From: Oscillospiraceae bacterium
GTDB taxonomy: Bacteria > Bacillota > Clostridia > Oscillospirales > Oscillospiraceae
Length of the DNA: 64,000 bases
Assembly (NCBI GenBank): GCA_009780175.1
Contig: WRAO01000005.1
Span: 40,066 to 104,065 of the forward strand
Direction: 5' to 3'
In this document: positions 36,170 through 44,889 of the stretch, one piece after another
How the letters are laid out: the number at the start of each line of letters is the position of its first letter
Numbering within the stretch: position 1 is the stretch's first letter
Made by a program: the position numbers and the translations under genes
The notes under the pieces: generated by a model
Told to the model about the DNA's origin: nothing
The model's database searches: none
The model's input: only the letters and a program-made list of their open reading frames with translations

Positions 36170-36391
36170 TTAGCCCAGCTTCTTCTCAACAAAAGCCATC
36201 AGTTCTCCAACGGTCGAAACCTTTTCATCCAGTTCCAGTTCGACGCCCAGATGCTCTTCCAGTTCCATGACCATCTCCACCGTGTCCAACGAGTCGATGC
36301 CGAGGCTTTCAAACGTTGTCTCCGGCTGGATCAGCGCGGGGTCGACGTCTAAATGCTCCGCCAAAAGTGCAACCAGTTGTTCCATCTTCAT
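36170..36391 (-). CDS. acpP: Acyl carrier protein
   Basis: A 73-aa carrier for fatty acid synthesis. The phosphopantetheine attachment Ser lies in LGIDSLDTVEMV (about residue 34). It is acidic and helical, of normal length. AGGAGG lies upstream and its own terminator follows. There are no fatty-acid genes beside it, so it could also serve another acyl pathway. Confidence 0.94.
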   Translation of the reverse strand: MKMEQLVALLAEHLDVDPALIQPETTFESLGIDSLDTVEMVMELEEHLGVELELDEKVSTVGELMAFVEKKLG

Positions 36392-36464
36392 GACCTTTTA
36401 CCTCCTAAAATTGGGAAAATAGTTCATCGTCTCTCCAAAAACAGAGAGACAGCGTACTCGTCTG

Positions 36465-37592
36465 TTATCCAACCGTGAGCGCGGTGACCCACCTCACTTC
36501 CACCGTCATCGTGACGCCCTCGATTCGGATCGGGACGGTGAATTCCAGCGTCCGTTCAACCGTGGTCACACGGCCAGCGGGGGTGAGGGTAAGGCGGTCT
36601 ACGGCGCGTATGGCTCTTGGGGTTCCGGCAACGGCGGCTTCGTCTGTCTCAGCGGCCAAAGCGGCGGCAATCGCGCGGAGTTCTGTCATCACATGTGCGT
36701 CGCGCATCCGCCGCACGAGGACAGTCTGCCCGCCGGACTCTGATCCGCTGATCTCCGAACTCAGAACCAGCGCCGCAAAGGGATAGGCGTCGAACGAGAG
36801 GAACTCCAAAAGATTCGCCGGGAGATCGTGCGCTTCCTCCATGGTCGCTTCGCGATACACGCCATCGACTACGGTTGACGCGGTGATTGTCCGCACGGAA
36901 CTGCCGCCCGTCACAGTGCCTCGCGCAAGCGCGTCTCGCAGAGACAGATATTGCGTATAGCGCGCAACGCGCTCTAAAATCGGAGCGGCGGCCGCAGCGC
37001 TGACCACACCATCCGCGACGAGAACCTCAAGCAATCTGCTCTCACTGTCCGCCGTGCGTGCCAAAAGCGCAAGATAGGACACCGCCGCGAGTTGATCGCG
37101 GAGGAATGGATCCCCCGCAAGCATCGGGTCCCAGACACCGACTTCTCTGCCAAAGCGGAGCGCGCCTTGCCATGTGAAATCTCCGGCGTGATCGTCATAG
37201 CCGAGCGCGCGGAGCACAAAAAGTACGTACATCTGCGCGGTCGCCGCCGCGTTCGGCTCAAAGGTCGTCGCCGACGTGCCATACGTCAACCCACGCATAT
37301 AGGCAAACGCGACATACCCCTCAGACCAGCCGCTGACATCCGTAAACGGGTGGGCATAATCGCTGGCGTGCGCGGCCTCTTCCAGACCGAGCAGACGAAT
37401 GAGCATAACCAGCGCTTCCGCTCTGGTCGGCGTGCGGTCTAGCTCAAAATTCCCGCGCCCAACGCCTTGGAACAGGCCGAGCGCATGCAAATCCTCAGCA
37501 AAATGTGTGTAGTTGACCGCCCCCGCCGCGGGCGCAAACAAAGAGACGAGCAACAGGACCACCAACAAAACTGTCAGCACGCGTTTCTTCAT
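36465..37592 (-). CDS. SLH-domain surface protein
   Basis: A 375-aa exported protein. A signal peptide (MKKRVLTVLLVVLLLVSLFAPAAGA) is followed by SLH-like modules: ELDRTPTRAEALVMLIRLLG, VSGWSEGYVAFAYMRGLTYG with FEPNAAATAQMYVLFVLRALGY, and a degenerate third. The C-terminal half (from about 230) is a beta-rich domain of unknown function with many Thr and Val. It is a second S-layer-type protein, not adjacent to the first. Confidence 0.85.
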   Translation of the reverse strand: MKKRVLTVLLVVLLLVSLFAPAAGAVNYTHFAEDLHALGLFQGVGRGNFELDRTPTRAEALVMLIRLLGLEEAAHASDYAHPFTDVSGWSEGYVAFAYMRGLTYGTSATTFEPNAAATAQMYVLFVLRALGYDDHAGDFTWQGALRFGREVGVWDPMLAGDPFLRDQLAAVSYLALLARTADSESRLLEVLVADGVVSAAAAAPILERVARYTQYLSLRDALARGTVTGGSSVRTITASTVVDGVYREATMEEAHDLPANLLEFLSFDAYPFAALVLSSEISGSESGGQTVLVRRMRDAHVMTELRAIAAALAAETDEAAVAGTPRAIRAVDRLTLTPAGRVTTVERTLEFTVPIRIEGVTMTVEVRWVTALTVG

Positions 37593-37754
37593 GCGTTCTC
37601 CCGTCTCCTATTTTCTCATTTGAGACAAATGATTCCCCTTGCCCTGCAATAAGTATACCAGACGAAAGAAATATGTCAACAAGGCGTGATCCGCACGCCA
37701 CCGCACACTACGCTTTGTTATCACCACGCAATACATTTCGTAATCAGCCGGATA

Positions 37755-38573
37755 TTACGCCGCGTTATCATCTCGCGTCCGCCGTCGGGGACCAACCAAA
37801 TACCGCTCAATCACCGGTCGGCTCACCGCCGCCTGCACCAGCGCCCAGGGCGCAACGGAAACCAGCGGCAGCGCAAACAAACTCAGCCACGGAACAAGCA
37901 CGATCGTCACCCATCCATAGGCCACCCATGCCGCAAACAGCGGAATTCCGCGCGCCAAATGCACCCGCGCCAGAATCACTCCGTTTTTTACCACCACCCA
38001 AAGCGGCTGGTCCATAGAAACCGCCACCTGACAGACAAAAGGAAATGATATCCCAAACAGTAAAAACAAAAGCACAGACAGAAGGCGAGACGCCGAGAGC
38101 AAAACGTCAATCCACACAACGGTAGACCAAAGTCCGCCAAACACGTTCCAAAGCGCTAAATGACCGCCAATCACCACACACAGGCCCAAGACAACACCTT
38201 GCCGCGCGTTCCACAGCGCCTCCGAAAAACACTCACTCACCCAAACATGCCGCCCCATCACAATCCGCCCTGTCACCGCGTGTATCCCCAAAATCAAGGG
38301 ACCGGAGACAATCGCGGACAGGAAAAGCAGCATATAAAATACCGGGATCGGCAAGCGGAGCAAAAGCCCCGCAAAATAGCCAACACCCGGCAACACATCT
38401 ACCATGCCAAGATTCAGACTGGCATGGACATAACTATTCACCAGCAGATAAAACCAAGAAATCACCGGCAGCATTAGGGGAAAGCAGATCAAGTTGACCG
38501 CCATCAGCCGATGCGCAATCCCAAAAAGCCGGGCCATCCGCTCGGACAGAGTAACTTTGCTAGGCGTCTCCAC
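37755..38573 (-). CDS. Membrane protein, YesL/DUF624-like
   Basis: A 272-aa protein with about six hydrophobic segments and an N-terminal amphipathic stretch (ERMARLFGIAHRLMAVNLICFPLMLPV). The arrangement resembles DUF624 (YesL) proteins, of unknown function. It starts at GTG, 2 nt after the xerD stop, with AAGGG upstream, so it is coupled to xerD in the spoIIM-xerD operon. Confidence 0.72.
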   Translation of the reverse strand: METPSKVTLSERMARLFGIAHRLMAVNLICFPLMLPVISWFYLLVNSYVHASLNLGMVDVLPGVGYFAGLLLRLPIPVFYMLLFLSAIVSGPLILGIHAVTGRIVMGRHVWVSECFSEALWNARQGVVLGLCVVIGGHLALWNVFGGLWSTVVWIDVLLSASRLLSVLLFLLFGISFPFVCQVAVSMDQPLWVVVKNGVILARVHLARGIPLFAAWVAYGWVTIVLVPWLSLFALPLVSVAPWALVQAAVSRPVIERYLVGPRRRTRDDNAA

Positions 38574-38575
38574 GA

Positions 38576-39466
38576 TTAGGCCCTTGGATGCGCCTTATGA
38601 TAAATCTCTTTCAACTGCTTCTTCACAAGCTGCGCATAGACCTGCGTCGAAGAAATATCCGCATGGCCCAGCATTTCCTGAATACTGCGCAGATCTGCGC
38701 CGTTTTCAAGCAAATGCGCGGCAAAAGAGTGCCGAAGCGTATGCGGCGTAATCTCTTTATTGATCTTCGCCTTTTCCTGATAATACTTGATGATCTTCCA
38801 AAATCCCTGCCGACTCATCCGCTCACCGCCCATGTTGACGAAGAGCGCAGTCTCATTGCGGTCCGACAACATATGCGGCCGCACGCGGTTTATGTACTCC
38901 TCCAACGCCGTAATCGCCGCCGGATACAGCGGAATCATCCGCTCTTTGCTCCAATTTTTGCAGTGGACGATGCCGATGGCGAGGTTGATGTCCGACACAT
39001 CCAAGCTAATCAACTCGCTGACTCGAATCCCTGTGGCATAGAGCGTCTCTAGCATCGCCTTGTCGCGGTAGCCTTTGGCGTCTACAGAAGAAGGCTGCTC
39101 CAGCAGCAACTCCACTTCCCGGCTCGTCAAAATCTGCGGCAGCTTTTTCACCGCTTTGTCCGGCACAAGATCAGACGCCGGGTTTTGAGAAACAGTTCCA
39201 TGCTCGATGAGAAACTGGTAAAAACTGCGCAAAGACGCAATACAGCGCGAAACGGTGGCGGCGGATTTGCCGTTGTGCCTCAGCCACTTGATATATTCGT
39301 CCAAATCATGCCCAAGCGCCTTGCAGAAGGTGGTACCGACGTTGTGCATCCAATATTGCTCAAATTGTTTCAGGTCCCGCATATAGGAACTGAGCGTGTT
39401 TTTCGACACCTGCTTGACTTCCTGCAAGTAGGTCTCATATTGCGCAATGTATACCGCGTTCTGCAT
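38576..39466 (-). CDS. xerD: Tyrosine recombinase XerD
   Basis: A 296-aa Xer recombinase that resolves chromosome dimers at dif. Core-binding domain at the N-terminus (YETYLQEVKQVSKNTLSSYMRDL); catalytic residues are Arg in YATGIRVSELISL, HTLRHSFAAHLLENG and GHADISSTQVYAQL. Its place directly after spoIIM matches the spoIIM-xerD neighbourhood of Bacillus relatives. The start at 39466 follows GGTGG. Confidence 0.92.
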   Translation of the reverse strand: MQNAVYIAQYETYLQEVKQVSKNTLSSYMRDLKQFEQYWMHNVGTTFCKALGHDLDEYIKWLRHNGKSAATVSRCIASLRSFYQFLIEHGTVSQNPASDLVPDKAVKKLPQILTSREVELLLEQPSSVDAKGYRDKAMLETLYATGIRVSELISLDVSDINLAIGIVHCKNWSKERMIPLYPAAITALEEYINRVRPHMLSDRNETALFVNMGGERMSRQGFWKIIKYYQEKAKINKEITPHTLRHSFAAHLLENGADLRSIQEMLGHADISSTQVYAQLVKKQLKEIYHKAHPRA

Positions 39467-39482
39467 AGATCCACCATCCCCC

Positions 39483-40109
39483 TTAAAGAAACGAACTCGC
39501 AAAAACCACCAAGGCCGGCGTCACGTAGAGTTCTACAAATACCGCAACCAAGATCAAAACCGCGCATAATCCGCACCGCCCGAAGTAACCGGGTCCGCAC
39601 AAGATCCCGAGATGCACCTTCCCAGCCCCGAGTACCGCCTTTCCCAGCCCGAGCGAAGACCGAAAGGCCTGAGACGCCAACAGGAAAAAGCATGGAACCG
39701 TAATCAGCGCCCCTACACCGAACAGAACGAAAGCCAGCGGCCAACCGGCAATCCCAAAGGCCCGAATAAACACCGCAATCGAGAAACTCAGATAAAACCC
39801 TCTCACACCGGCCACCATCGGCAAAATAGGTGTCCCGAAGAGGGAAAATCCCAAAAACAAGATCAGGAGCGGAACCCGCCCGGTCGCCCAAAGTGTGGAC
39901 CAAAACCCGGGTTCTGTCGCCGTTCCGGCTATGATCTGGTCGATATGCCCGGACATACTGGCCCGGAGCGCCGCCGACGCGGCTTCATCCAAAGACGCCG
40001 CGGAAAACGTTCCCACCACAATCCCCGAAAGAAAGAAGATCGCGCATACCAGAAGGCCAAAAAACTCCTCCTTGACAGGCGCAACATCATATAAAACTCT
40101 TCTTTTCAT
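39483..40109 (-). CDS. spoIIM: Stage II sporulation protein M
   Basis: A 208-aa membrane protein with about five hydrophobic segments. In sporulation SpoIIM forms the DMP complex with SpoIID and SpoIIP that drives engulfment. The opening (EEFFGLLVCAIFFLSGIVVGTFSA) and the GFYLSFSIAVF segment fit the family. It has an AGAGGTG site and is the first gene of spoIIM-xerD-membrane protein. Confidence 0.88.
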   Translation of the reverse strand: MKRRVLYDVAPVKEEFFGLLVCAIFFLSGIVVGTFSAASLDEAASAALRASMSGHIDQIIAGTATEPGFWSTLWATGRVPLLILFLGFSLFGTPILPMVAGVRGFYLSFSIAVFIRAFGIAGWPLAFVLFGVGALITVPCFFLLASQAFRSSLGLGKAVLGAGKVHLGILCGPGYFGRCGLCAVLILVAVFVELYVTPALVVFASSFL

Positions 40110-40289
40110 GCGTCACCTCTTGTCCCGCTCTTGCTCGGCCCACTACACTCTATGTGGACAAGGGTTCAAAGATGACACTTAACATAATCAGAGTTCCATA
40201 ATCATAAATCATTTCCGCAGAGGAAGCAAGGGATTTTGACCAGAAAATGCAAGTTTGTGTAATTTGCTGTAGATATTATGTCAACAAAC

Positions 40290-40411
40290 TTATGTAAACC
40301 ACAAATACTAGACTTGCAAAGTACCATCTATCACTGCTATTTCAACACCATATTTGGGGTATTTGTGAACCGATCATACCATATGTCCAATTTTATAAAT
40401 GTTATGTAAAC
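40290..40411 (+). repeat. Two TTATGTAAAC copies in a gene-free stretch
   Basis: Copies at 40290-40300 (preceded by the related TATGTCAAC) and 40402-40411, in the 500-bp gap 40110-40611 between spoIIM and a zinc-ribbon gene. The gap holds no convincing ORF, only these motifs plus the promoter and hairpin described next. Confidence 0.65.
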
Positions 40412-40512
40412 ACCATGGATTGCGAAAGGCAGGCCACATATAGGTTTGGCATACAGGGGCCGCGCGTTATGAAAAAGAACCGCCTCTCGTTATTTTAGTT
40501 GAAAACGCCAGA

Positions 40513-40540
40513 TTGACAACCGCGCTTTGGCATGTATAGT
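40513..40540 (+). promoter_or_regulatory. Promoter-like sequence directly before a terminator
   Basis: TTGACA (40513-40518) and TATAGT (40535-40540) with a 16-nt spacer on the plus strand. The only thing downstream is the hairpin at 40553-40585, so any transcript would be about 40-45 nt. Confidence 0.45.
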
Positions 40541-40545
40541 CCCCG

Positions 40546-40590
40546 GAAAAACACAAACGCCCGGCAAACTATGCCGGGCGTTTGTTCTTT
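40546..40590 (-). terminator. Terminator of the zinc-ribbon gene
   Basis: A perfect 14-bp stem (ACAAACGCCCGGCA and complement) with a 5-nt loop; on the minus strand it is followed by GTTTTT. Confidence 0.88.
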
Positions 40591-40611
40591 ATTTCGATTA
40601 TGTCGCTCTCG

Positions 40612-40884
40612 TTATGCTCTCTGATTGGAGAAGCAATCGCTGCAATAAACAGGGCGATCGCTCTTCGGCTCGAAGGGCACTTTTGCCTCCTGACCGCACT
40701 CGGCGCAAGAGCAAGAAAAGAACTCGCGCGGACCACGGGCAGCTACCTTCCGGCTGTCTCGGCAGGGCTTGCAGCGCTGGGGCTCGTTCTGGAAGCCGCG
40801 CTCGGCGTAGAATTCTTGCTCACCAGCGGTGAACGTGAACTCCTCATTACATTCCTTACATTGAATTCCTCTGTCTTCGTACAT
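40612..40884 (-). CDS. Double zinc-ribbon protein
   Basis: A 90-aa protein with two CxxC-pair modules: CKECNEEF ... CKPCRDSRK (zf-trcl type) and CAECGQEAKVPF ... RPVYCSDCF. Such proteins are widespread in Firmicutes and may bind nucleic acid; the function is unknown. ATG 40884 follows GTGAGG. It lies 38 nt after the sigma factor gene. Confidence 0.85.
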   Translation of the reverse strand: MYEDRGIQCKECNEEFTFTAGEQEFYAERGFQNEPQRCKPCRDSRKVAARGPREFFSCSCAECGQEAKVPFEPKSDRPVYCSDCFSNQRA

Positions 40885-40922
40885 GCTTTGCATCCTCACT
40901 TTTTTATATTGCGCTCAGCCTC

Positions 40923-41516
40923 TCAACTGATCTCGCCGCTGTAATGCTGCGCCAGCTTTTTCCGAATCCGCTGCACAGCGTTATCGACCGACTTGACTGA
41001 CCTTCCGGCGCTGTCTGCCATCTCTTGATAGCTGAGGCCTTCCAGAAACAATCTGAGCATTTCGTGTTCAAAACTCGAGAGCACATGCCTGAGTTGTCGA
41101 TGCATTTCGTCGGCCCGTTCCTCTGAGAGTATCCGGTCTTCCAGATCGCGCAATAGGTAGGGTTGCGACGTCTCATCAAACAGTGAGGAATCAAAGGAAA
41201 TTGCGTGGTTGAGCGGCCCGTGTTTGTAACGCGAAGCCGTCTTAATCGCACTAAGTAACCTGCGCCGGATGCAAACTTCCGCATAAGTCCGAAAGGAGGC
41301 GCCCTCTTCCGGCGAAAAGGTGCGAATTGCGGCGAGGAGGCCTAACATGCCTTCTTGGGTCAAATCTTCACTGTCGCCCCCGGCTAAGAAGAGGGGACGG
41401 GCACTGATTTTCACCAAGCGGCCAAATCGTTGTACCAAAATCTCTTCCGCGCGAGGATCTCCCGTGGCGGCGAGATACTGTAACATCTCATCTGTCAAAC
41501 TGTGCAGTTCATCCAT
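40923..41516 (-). CDS. Sigma-70 family factor, sigma-H-like
   Basis: A 197-aa sigma factor with region 2 (LVKISARPLFLAGGDSEDLTQEGMLGLLAAIRTF) and region 4 (LEGLSYQEMADSAGRSVKSVDNAVQRIRKKL). The SEDLTQEGM form and length fit SigH/Spo0H, which activates spoIIA and spo0 genes on entry to sporulation. The promoter lies so close that the leader would be only about 8 nt; a start at the internal Met11 (41486) is possible. Confidence 0.82.
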   Translation of the reverse strand: MDELHSLTDEMLQYLAATGDPRAEEILVQRFGRLVKISARPLFLAGGDSEDLTQEGMLGLLAAIRTFSPEEGASFRTYAEVCIRRRLLSAIKTASRYKHGPLNHAISFDSSLFDETSQPYLLRDLEDRILSEERADEMHRQLRHVLSSFEHEMLRLFLEGLSYQEMADSAGRSVKSVDNAVQRIRKKLAQHYSGEIS

Positions 41517-41530
41517 AATATTCCACTCAC

Positions 41531-41559
41531 AGTATATTCTTGCCCAACGAAAATGTCAA
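41531..41559 (-). promoter_or_regulatory. Sigma-A promoter of the sigma-H-like gene
   Basis: TTGACA (41554-41559) and TATACT (41531-41536), 17-nt spacer, minus strand. Confidence 0.85.
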
Positions 41560-41621
41560 GCAAATCTACAAGTTCGTATCATCTGCCCTAAAAATCGCGC
41601 ACATTATGATTGTTTTACAAG

Positions 41622-42968
41622 TCAGGTTTTTATTAGTTTCGCCAACCGATCCGCTGTCTGTTGTGCAGTTTCCTCGGTTGGCGCTTCCACCATGACTCGA
41701 ATCTTTGCCTCTGTCCCGGATGGCCGCACCAGAATCCGGCCTTTCCCAGCCAACGCCGCTTCTTCCTCAGCGATCGCGGCCTTTAGTTGCTCCGACGCCA
41801 TGATCGCCGCCTTCGCCGCGTTGCCGCCGGACACCGGAACATTAATCAACACCTGCGGATAGCGCGGGATCTCCGCCACCAACTCAGACACGCGCTTCCC
41901 AGACGCGCAAAGTACGCTGAGGAACTGAATCGCCGCGAGTTGCCCGTCTCCCGTGGTGGCATGGTCGAGGAAAATCAGATGCCCCGATTGTTCACCGCCT
42001 AAGACATAGCCGCCTTCCAGCATACGCTCCAACACATTGCGATCTCCAACTGCCGTGCATTCAAGCGAGATGCCGTTTTGCGCGGCAAACTCGTGGAAGC
42101 CCAGATTGCTCATCACCGTCGCAACAATCGTGTTATTCCGGAGCCGCCCCTCGCGCTGCATGGCGAGTCCGCAGACCCCCATAATGCTGTCTCCATCGAC
42201 GATCTGGCCTTTTTCGTCTATGATGATGCACCGGTCCGCGTCTCCGTCGAAGGCGATGCCGATGTCATAGCCCTCCGAAGCAACGGCCCTGCTGAGGAAC
42301 GACGTGTCTGTAGAGCCGCACTTGTCGTTGATGTTGACCCCGTTCGGGTGGAACTTGATAATCTCCAAATCTAGATGGAAGCGCGAAAACAGAGCCGAAG
42401 CGGTCCGCGCGGCGGCGCCGTTGGAGCAGTCAATAAACACCTTGAGGCCCGCAATCGGCGTCTGCGCCGAACTGGCGACGTGTTCGATATATTTATCGAT
42501 CCAGTCCTGATTCTTCCGCAGCACTTTGCCAATTTTTTCACAAACCATGGAGGGGAGAGGGGAGTCCGAGAGGACCAGCTCCTCGACCCGTCTCTCCAAT
42601 TCATCGGAAAGCTTGAAGCCCTCTCCGTTGAAAATCTTGATCCCATTGTCTTGGAAGGGGTTGTGCGAAGCCGAGATCACAATTCCCGCGTCCGCTTTGG
42701 ACTGTGCTGTGATAAACGCGATCGCCGGCGTGGGCACTACACCTAGCACCATTACATCCGCGCCGGATGCGCAAAGTCCTGCCACAATGGCGGACTCCAA
42801 CATATCTCCAGAGAGCCGCGTGTCATTTCCGATCGTGAAAACAGGCGCGCTCCCCTTCTCTTCCCGAATCACGATCCCCACCGCTTGACCGACTTTCATA
42901 GCCAGGTGAATATCGAGGTCTACGTTGGCTACGCCGCGGATTCCATCTGTGCCGAATAATTTTCCCAT
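41622..42968 (-). CDS. glmM: Phosphoglucosamine mutase
   Basis: A 448-aa enzyme converting glucosamine-6-phosphate to glucosamine-1-phosphate for UDP-GlcNAc and cell wall. The phosphoserine loop ISASHNPFQDNGIK, the metal loop DGDADRC and the C-terminal phosphate loop RPSGTEAKIRVM are intact. The start is MGKLFGTDGIRG at 42968 after AAGGA. It lies 1 nt after the small membrane protein gene and ends the ruv operon. Confidence 0.96.
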   Translation of the reverse strand: MGKLFGTDGIRGVANVDLDIHLAMKVGQAVGIVIREEKGSAPVFTIGNDTRLSGDMLESAIVAGLCASGADVMVLGVVPTPAIAFITAQSKADAGIVISASHNPFQDNGIKIFNGEGFKLSDELERRVEELVLSDSPLPSMVCEKIGKVLRKNQDWIDKYIEHVASSAQTPIAGLKVFIDCSNGAAARTASALFSRFHLDLEIIKFHPNGVNINDKCGSTDTSFLSRAVASEGYDIGIAFDGDADRCIIIDEKGQIVDGDSIMGVCGLAMQREGRLRNNTIVATVMSNLGFHEFAAQNGISLECTAVGDRNVLERMLEGGYVLGGEQSGHLIFLDHATTGDGQLAAIQFLSVLCASGKRVSELVAEIPRYPQVLINVPVSGGNAAKAAIMASEQLKAAIAEEEAALAGKGRILVRPSGTEAKIRVMVEAPTEETAQQTADRLAKLIKT

Positions 42969-42969
42969 G

Positions 42970-43383
42970 CTATCCTTCCTTTCCAATTTTCATTTTGCAA
43001 TACGCCATAACCCCAAGCACAATCATAAATAAAGGTATATAGATAAACATCCTAAAAATATAAATCCAATGGTGCGAAGCAGGAACCGCAAGAACCCCAT
43101 ATAGCGGAGCGAACAGCATCGCAAGGGGGCCAAACGGCGGGACAGCTAAAAAGACCGGAAGCAAGAGCCAGAACAAGAAATACACCGCCAACATCTTCTT
43201 AGATTTCCTGTCCACACTATACCACAAAACCAAAACCCAAACCAATAAATAGAGCGAGGTCAAGACAGCATAGATCACAGGAACCGGCCACGCATCCCCG
43301 CGAACCCAAGCCAACCCAGACATAATCACATGAAATGCAACCAATATCCCAAGCAGCACCCGAAACGAAATCCACCTTGGCAT
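42970..43383 (-). CDS. Small membrane protein of unknown function
   Basis: A 137-aa protein with four hydrophobic segments (ISFRVLLGILVAFHVIMSGLA, VIYAVLTSLYLLVWVLVLW, VYFLFWLLLPVFLAV, and a C-terminal one) and a basic tail. I do not recognise it. It sits between ruvB (12 nt) and glmM (1 nt), so it is translated as part of that operon. Confidence 0.72.
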   Translation of the reverse strand: MPRWISFRVLLGILVAFHVIMSGLAWVRGDAWPVPVIYAVLTSLYLLVWVLVLWYSVDRKSKKMLAVYFLFWLLLPVFLAVPPFGPLAMLFAPLYGVLAVPASHHWIYIFRMFIYIPLFMIVLGVMAYCKMKIGKEG

Positions 43384-43395
43384 ATACTCCGCCCC

Positions 43396-44436
43396 CTACT
43401 CCATCTCCAACGCTTGCTGCCCCATATACTGGATCCCCAAATGCTGATACGCCTTCTGCGTCACACATCTCCCGCGCGGTGTCCTGGACAAGAAGCCCTG
43501 TTGCAGCAGATACGGCTCATACACATCTTCCAGCGTGATCGACTCCTCGCCGACCGTCGCCGCGAGGGTTTCTAGGCCGACTGGGCCGCCGCCGTAGTAT
43601 TCGATGATGCTGCGGAGCATCCGTCTGTCCAGAGAATCGAGGCCGAGATGGTCTACCTCTAGACTGGTCAGCGCACTGTCCGCTACGGCCTTGGTGATGA
43701 CGCCATCTCCCTTGACTTCGGCAAAGTCTCGCACGCGGCGGAGCATCCGATTGGCAATCCGAGGCGTACCGCGGGATCGGGAGGCGATCTCCATTGCTCC
43801 CGCGCGTTCGCTCTGTACTTCTAATATCCCGGCGCTCCGTGTGACGATCTGGCAGAGTTCTTCCACCGAATAGAGCTCCAAGCGGAGCATGACGCCGAAA
43901 CGATCCCTGAGCGGCGCCGTGAGCTGCCCGGACCGCGTCGTCGCGCCCACCAGCGTAAAGCGCGGCAGATCTAAACGGATCGAGTTCGCCGAGGGCCCTT
44001 TGCCGATGATGATATCCAGCGCGTAATCTTCCATCGCCGAGTAAAGAATTTCTTCCACCGCTCGGTTTAGGCGGTGGATTTCATCAATAAACAAAATATC
44101 ATTCTCACCCAAATTGGTGAGCAAAGCCGCCAAATCTCCCGCCTTTTCAATGGCGGGGCCGGAGGTGATCCGGAAGTTGACACCCATCTCCTGCGCGATG
44201 ATTGCGGCAAGTGTGGTCTTCCCCAGTCCGGGCGGACCGTGGATCAAGACGTGATCCAATGGCTCGCCGCGCTGCCGCGCCGCCTCGATGAAGATGTGGA
44301 GGTTTTCTTTTGCCTTCGTCTGCCCGATGTACTCCGCAAGGCTCCGTGGGCGCAGAGAACCCTCCGCCTCGTCTTCCGGGCGGATGCCGGTGCTGACGAT
44401 TGGGGTTTCGTCTTGTGGTGCGAATGAAATGCTCAT
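43396..44436 (-). CDS. ruvB: Holliday junction helicase RuvB
   Basis: A 346-aa AAA+ motor of the RuvAB branch-migration complex. Walker [12 protein letters not shown], Walker [12 protein letters not shown], sensor GATTRSGQL and the C-terminal winged helix ([13 protein letters not shown]) are intact. It lies downstream of two unrelated genes that separate it from ruvA. Confidence 0.97.
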   Translation of the reverse strand: MSISFAPQDETPIVSTGIRPEDEAEGSLRPRSLAEYIGQTKAKENLHIFIEAARQRGEPLDHVLIHGPPGLGKTTLAAIIAQEMGVNFRITSGPAIEKAGDLAALLTNLGENDILFIDEIHRLNRAVEEILYSAMEDYALDIIIGKGPSANSIRLDLPRFTLVGATTRSGQLTAPLRDRFGVMLRLELYSVEELCQIVTRSAGILEVQSERAGAMEIASRSRGTPRIANRMLRRVRDFAEVKGDGVITKAVADSALTSLEVDHLGLDSLDRRMLRSIIEYYGGGPVGLETLAATVGEESITLEDVYEPYLLQQGFLSRTPRGRCVTQKAYQHLGIQYMGQQALEME

Positions 44437-44449
44437 ATGTGTGTTCCTT

Positions 44450-44863
44450 CTACGTAAATTCTTTCAAAGCTAACATGTCGGCCTGCTTCGAGCATGTCGT
44501 ATGCACTTGATTTTTGCATACATGACATTCATATGTAGCCGCACGCAATTCTCCCCGAGGCCCTATATGCTGAATAAATTTCATTTGTATTAACTGCCTA
44601 TTGCTATCATAACAAACAGAACAATAGACTATGTTATCTTCATCGCCAGTTAACATTACATATGCTTGAACAGGATTGCGCATAATCCGTTCTTCCAGCG
44701 CGTGCATGTCTTGCAACTCCTCAATTCGCTTCTTCAGTTCAGCATTCTCAGCCTGCAATTCCCATGCTTGACGTTGCGCTTCAAGAATGGCTTGCAATAG
44801 TTCGATGTTTTGCGTTTTCTGCGCAGCAGAAAATAGGTCTTTAAGAAAGTCGTATAGTGCCAT
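44450..44863 (-). CDS. Coiled-coil zinc-ribbon protein of unknown function
   Basis: A 137-aa protein. Residues about 20-60 form a coiled coil ([20 protein letters not shown]...), followed by a zinc ribbon made of YCSVCYD and [14 protein letters not shown] recognise no family. It is more AT-rich than its neighbours and is inserted between the cysteine synthase homologue and ruvB. Nucleic-acid or protein binding is inferred from the ribbon only. Confidence 0.72.
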   Translation of the reverse strand: MALYDFLKDLFSAAQKTQNIELLQAILEAQRQAWELQAENAELKKRIEELQDMHALEERIMRNPVQAYVMLTGDEDNIVYCSVCYDSNRQLIQMKFIQHIGPRGELRAATYECHVCKNQVHTTCSKQADMLALKEFT

Positions 44864-44889
44864 TCTATCACCTCACCAACATTGTACTC

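Noticed and set aside
40416..40499. 27-codon ORF in the spoIIM-zinc ribbon gap
   Set aside because: No ribosome site and no sign of conservation can be seen.
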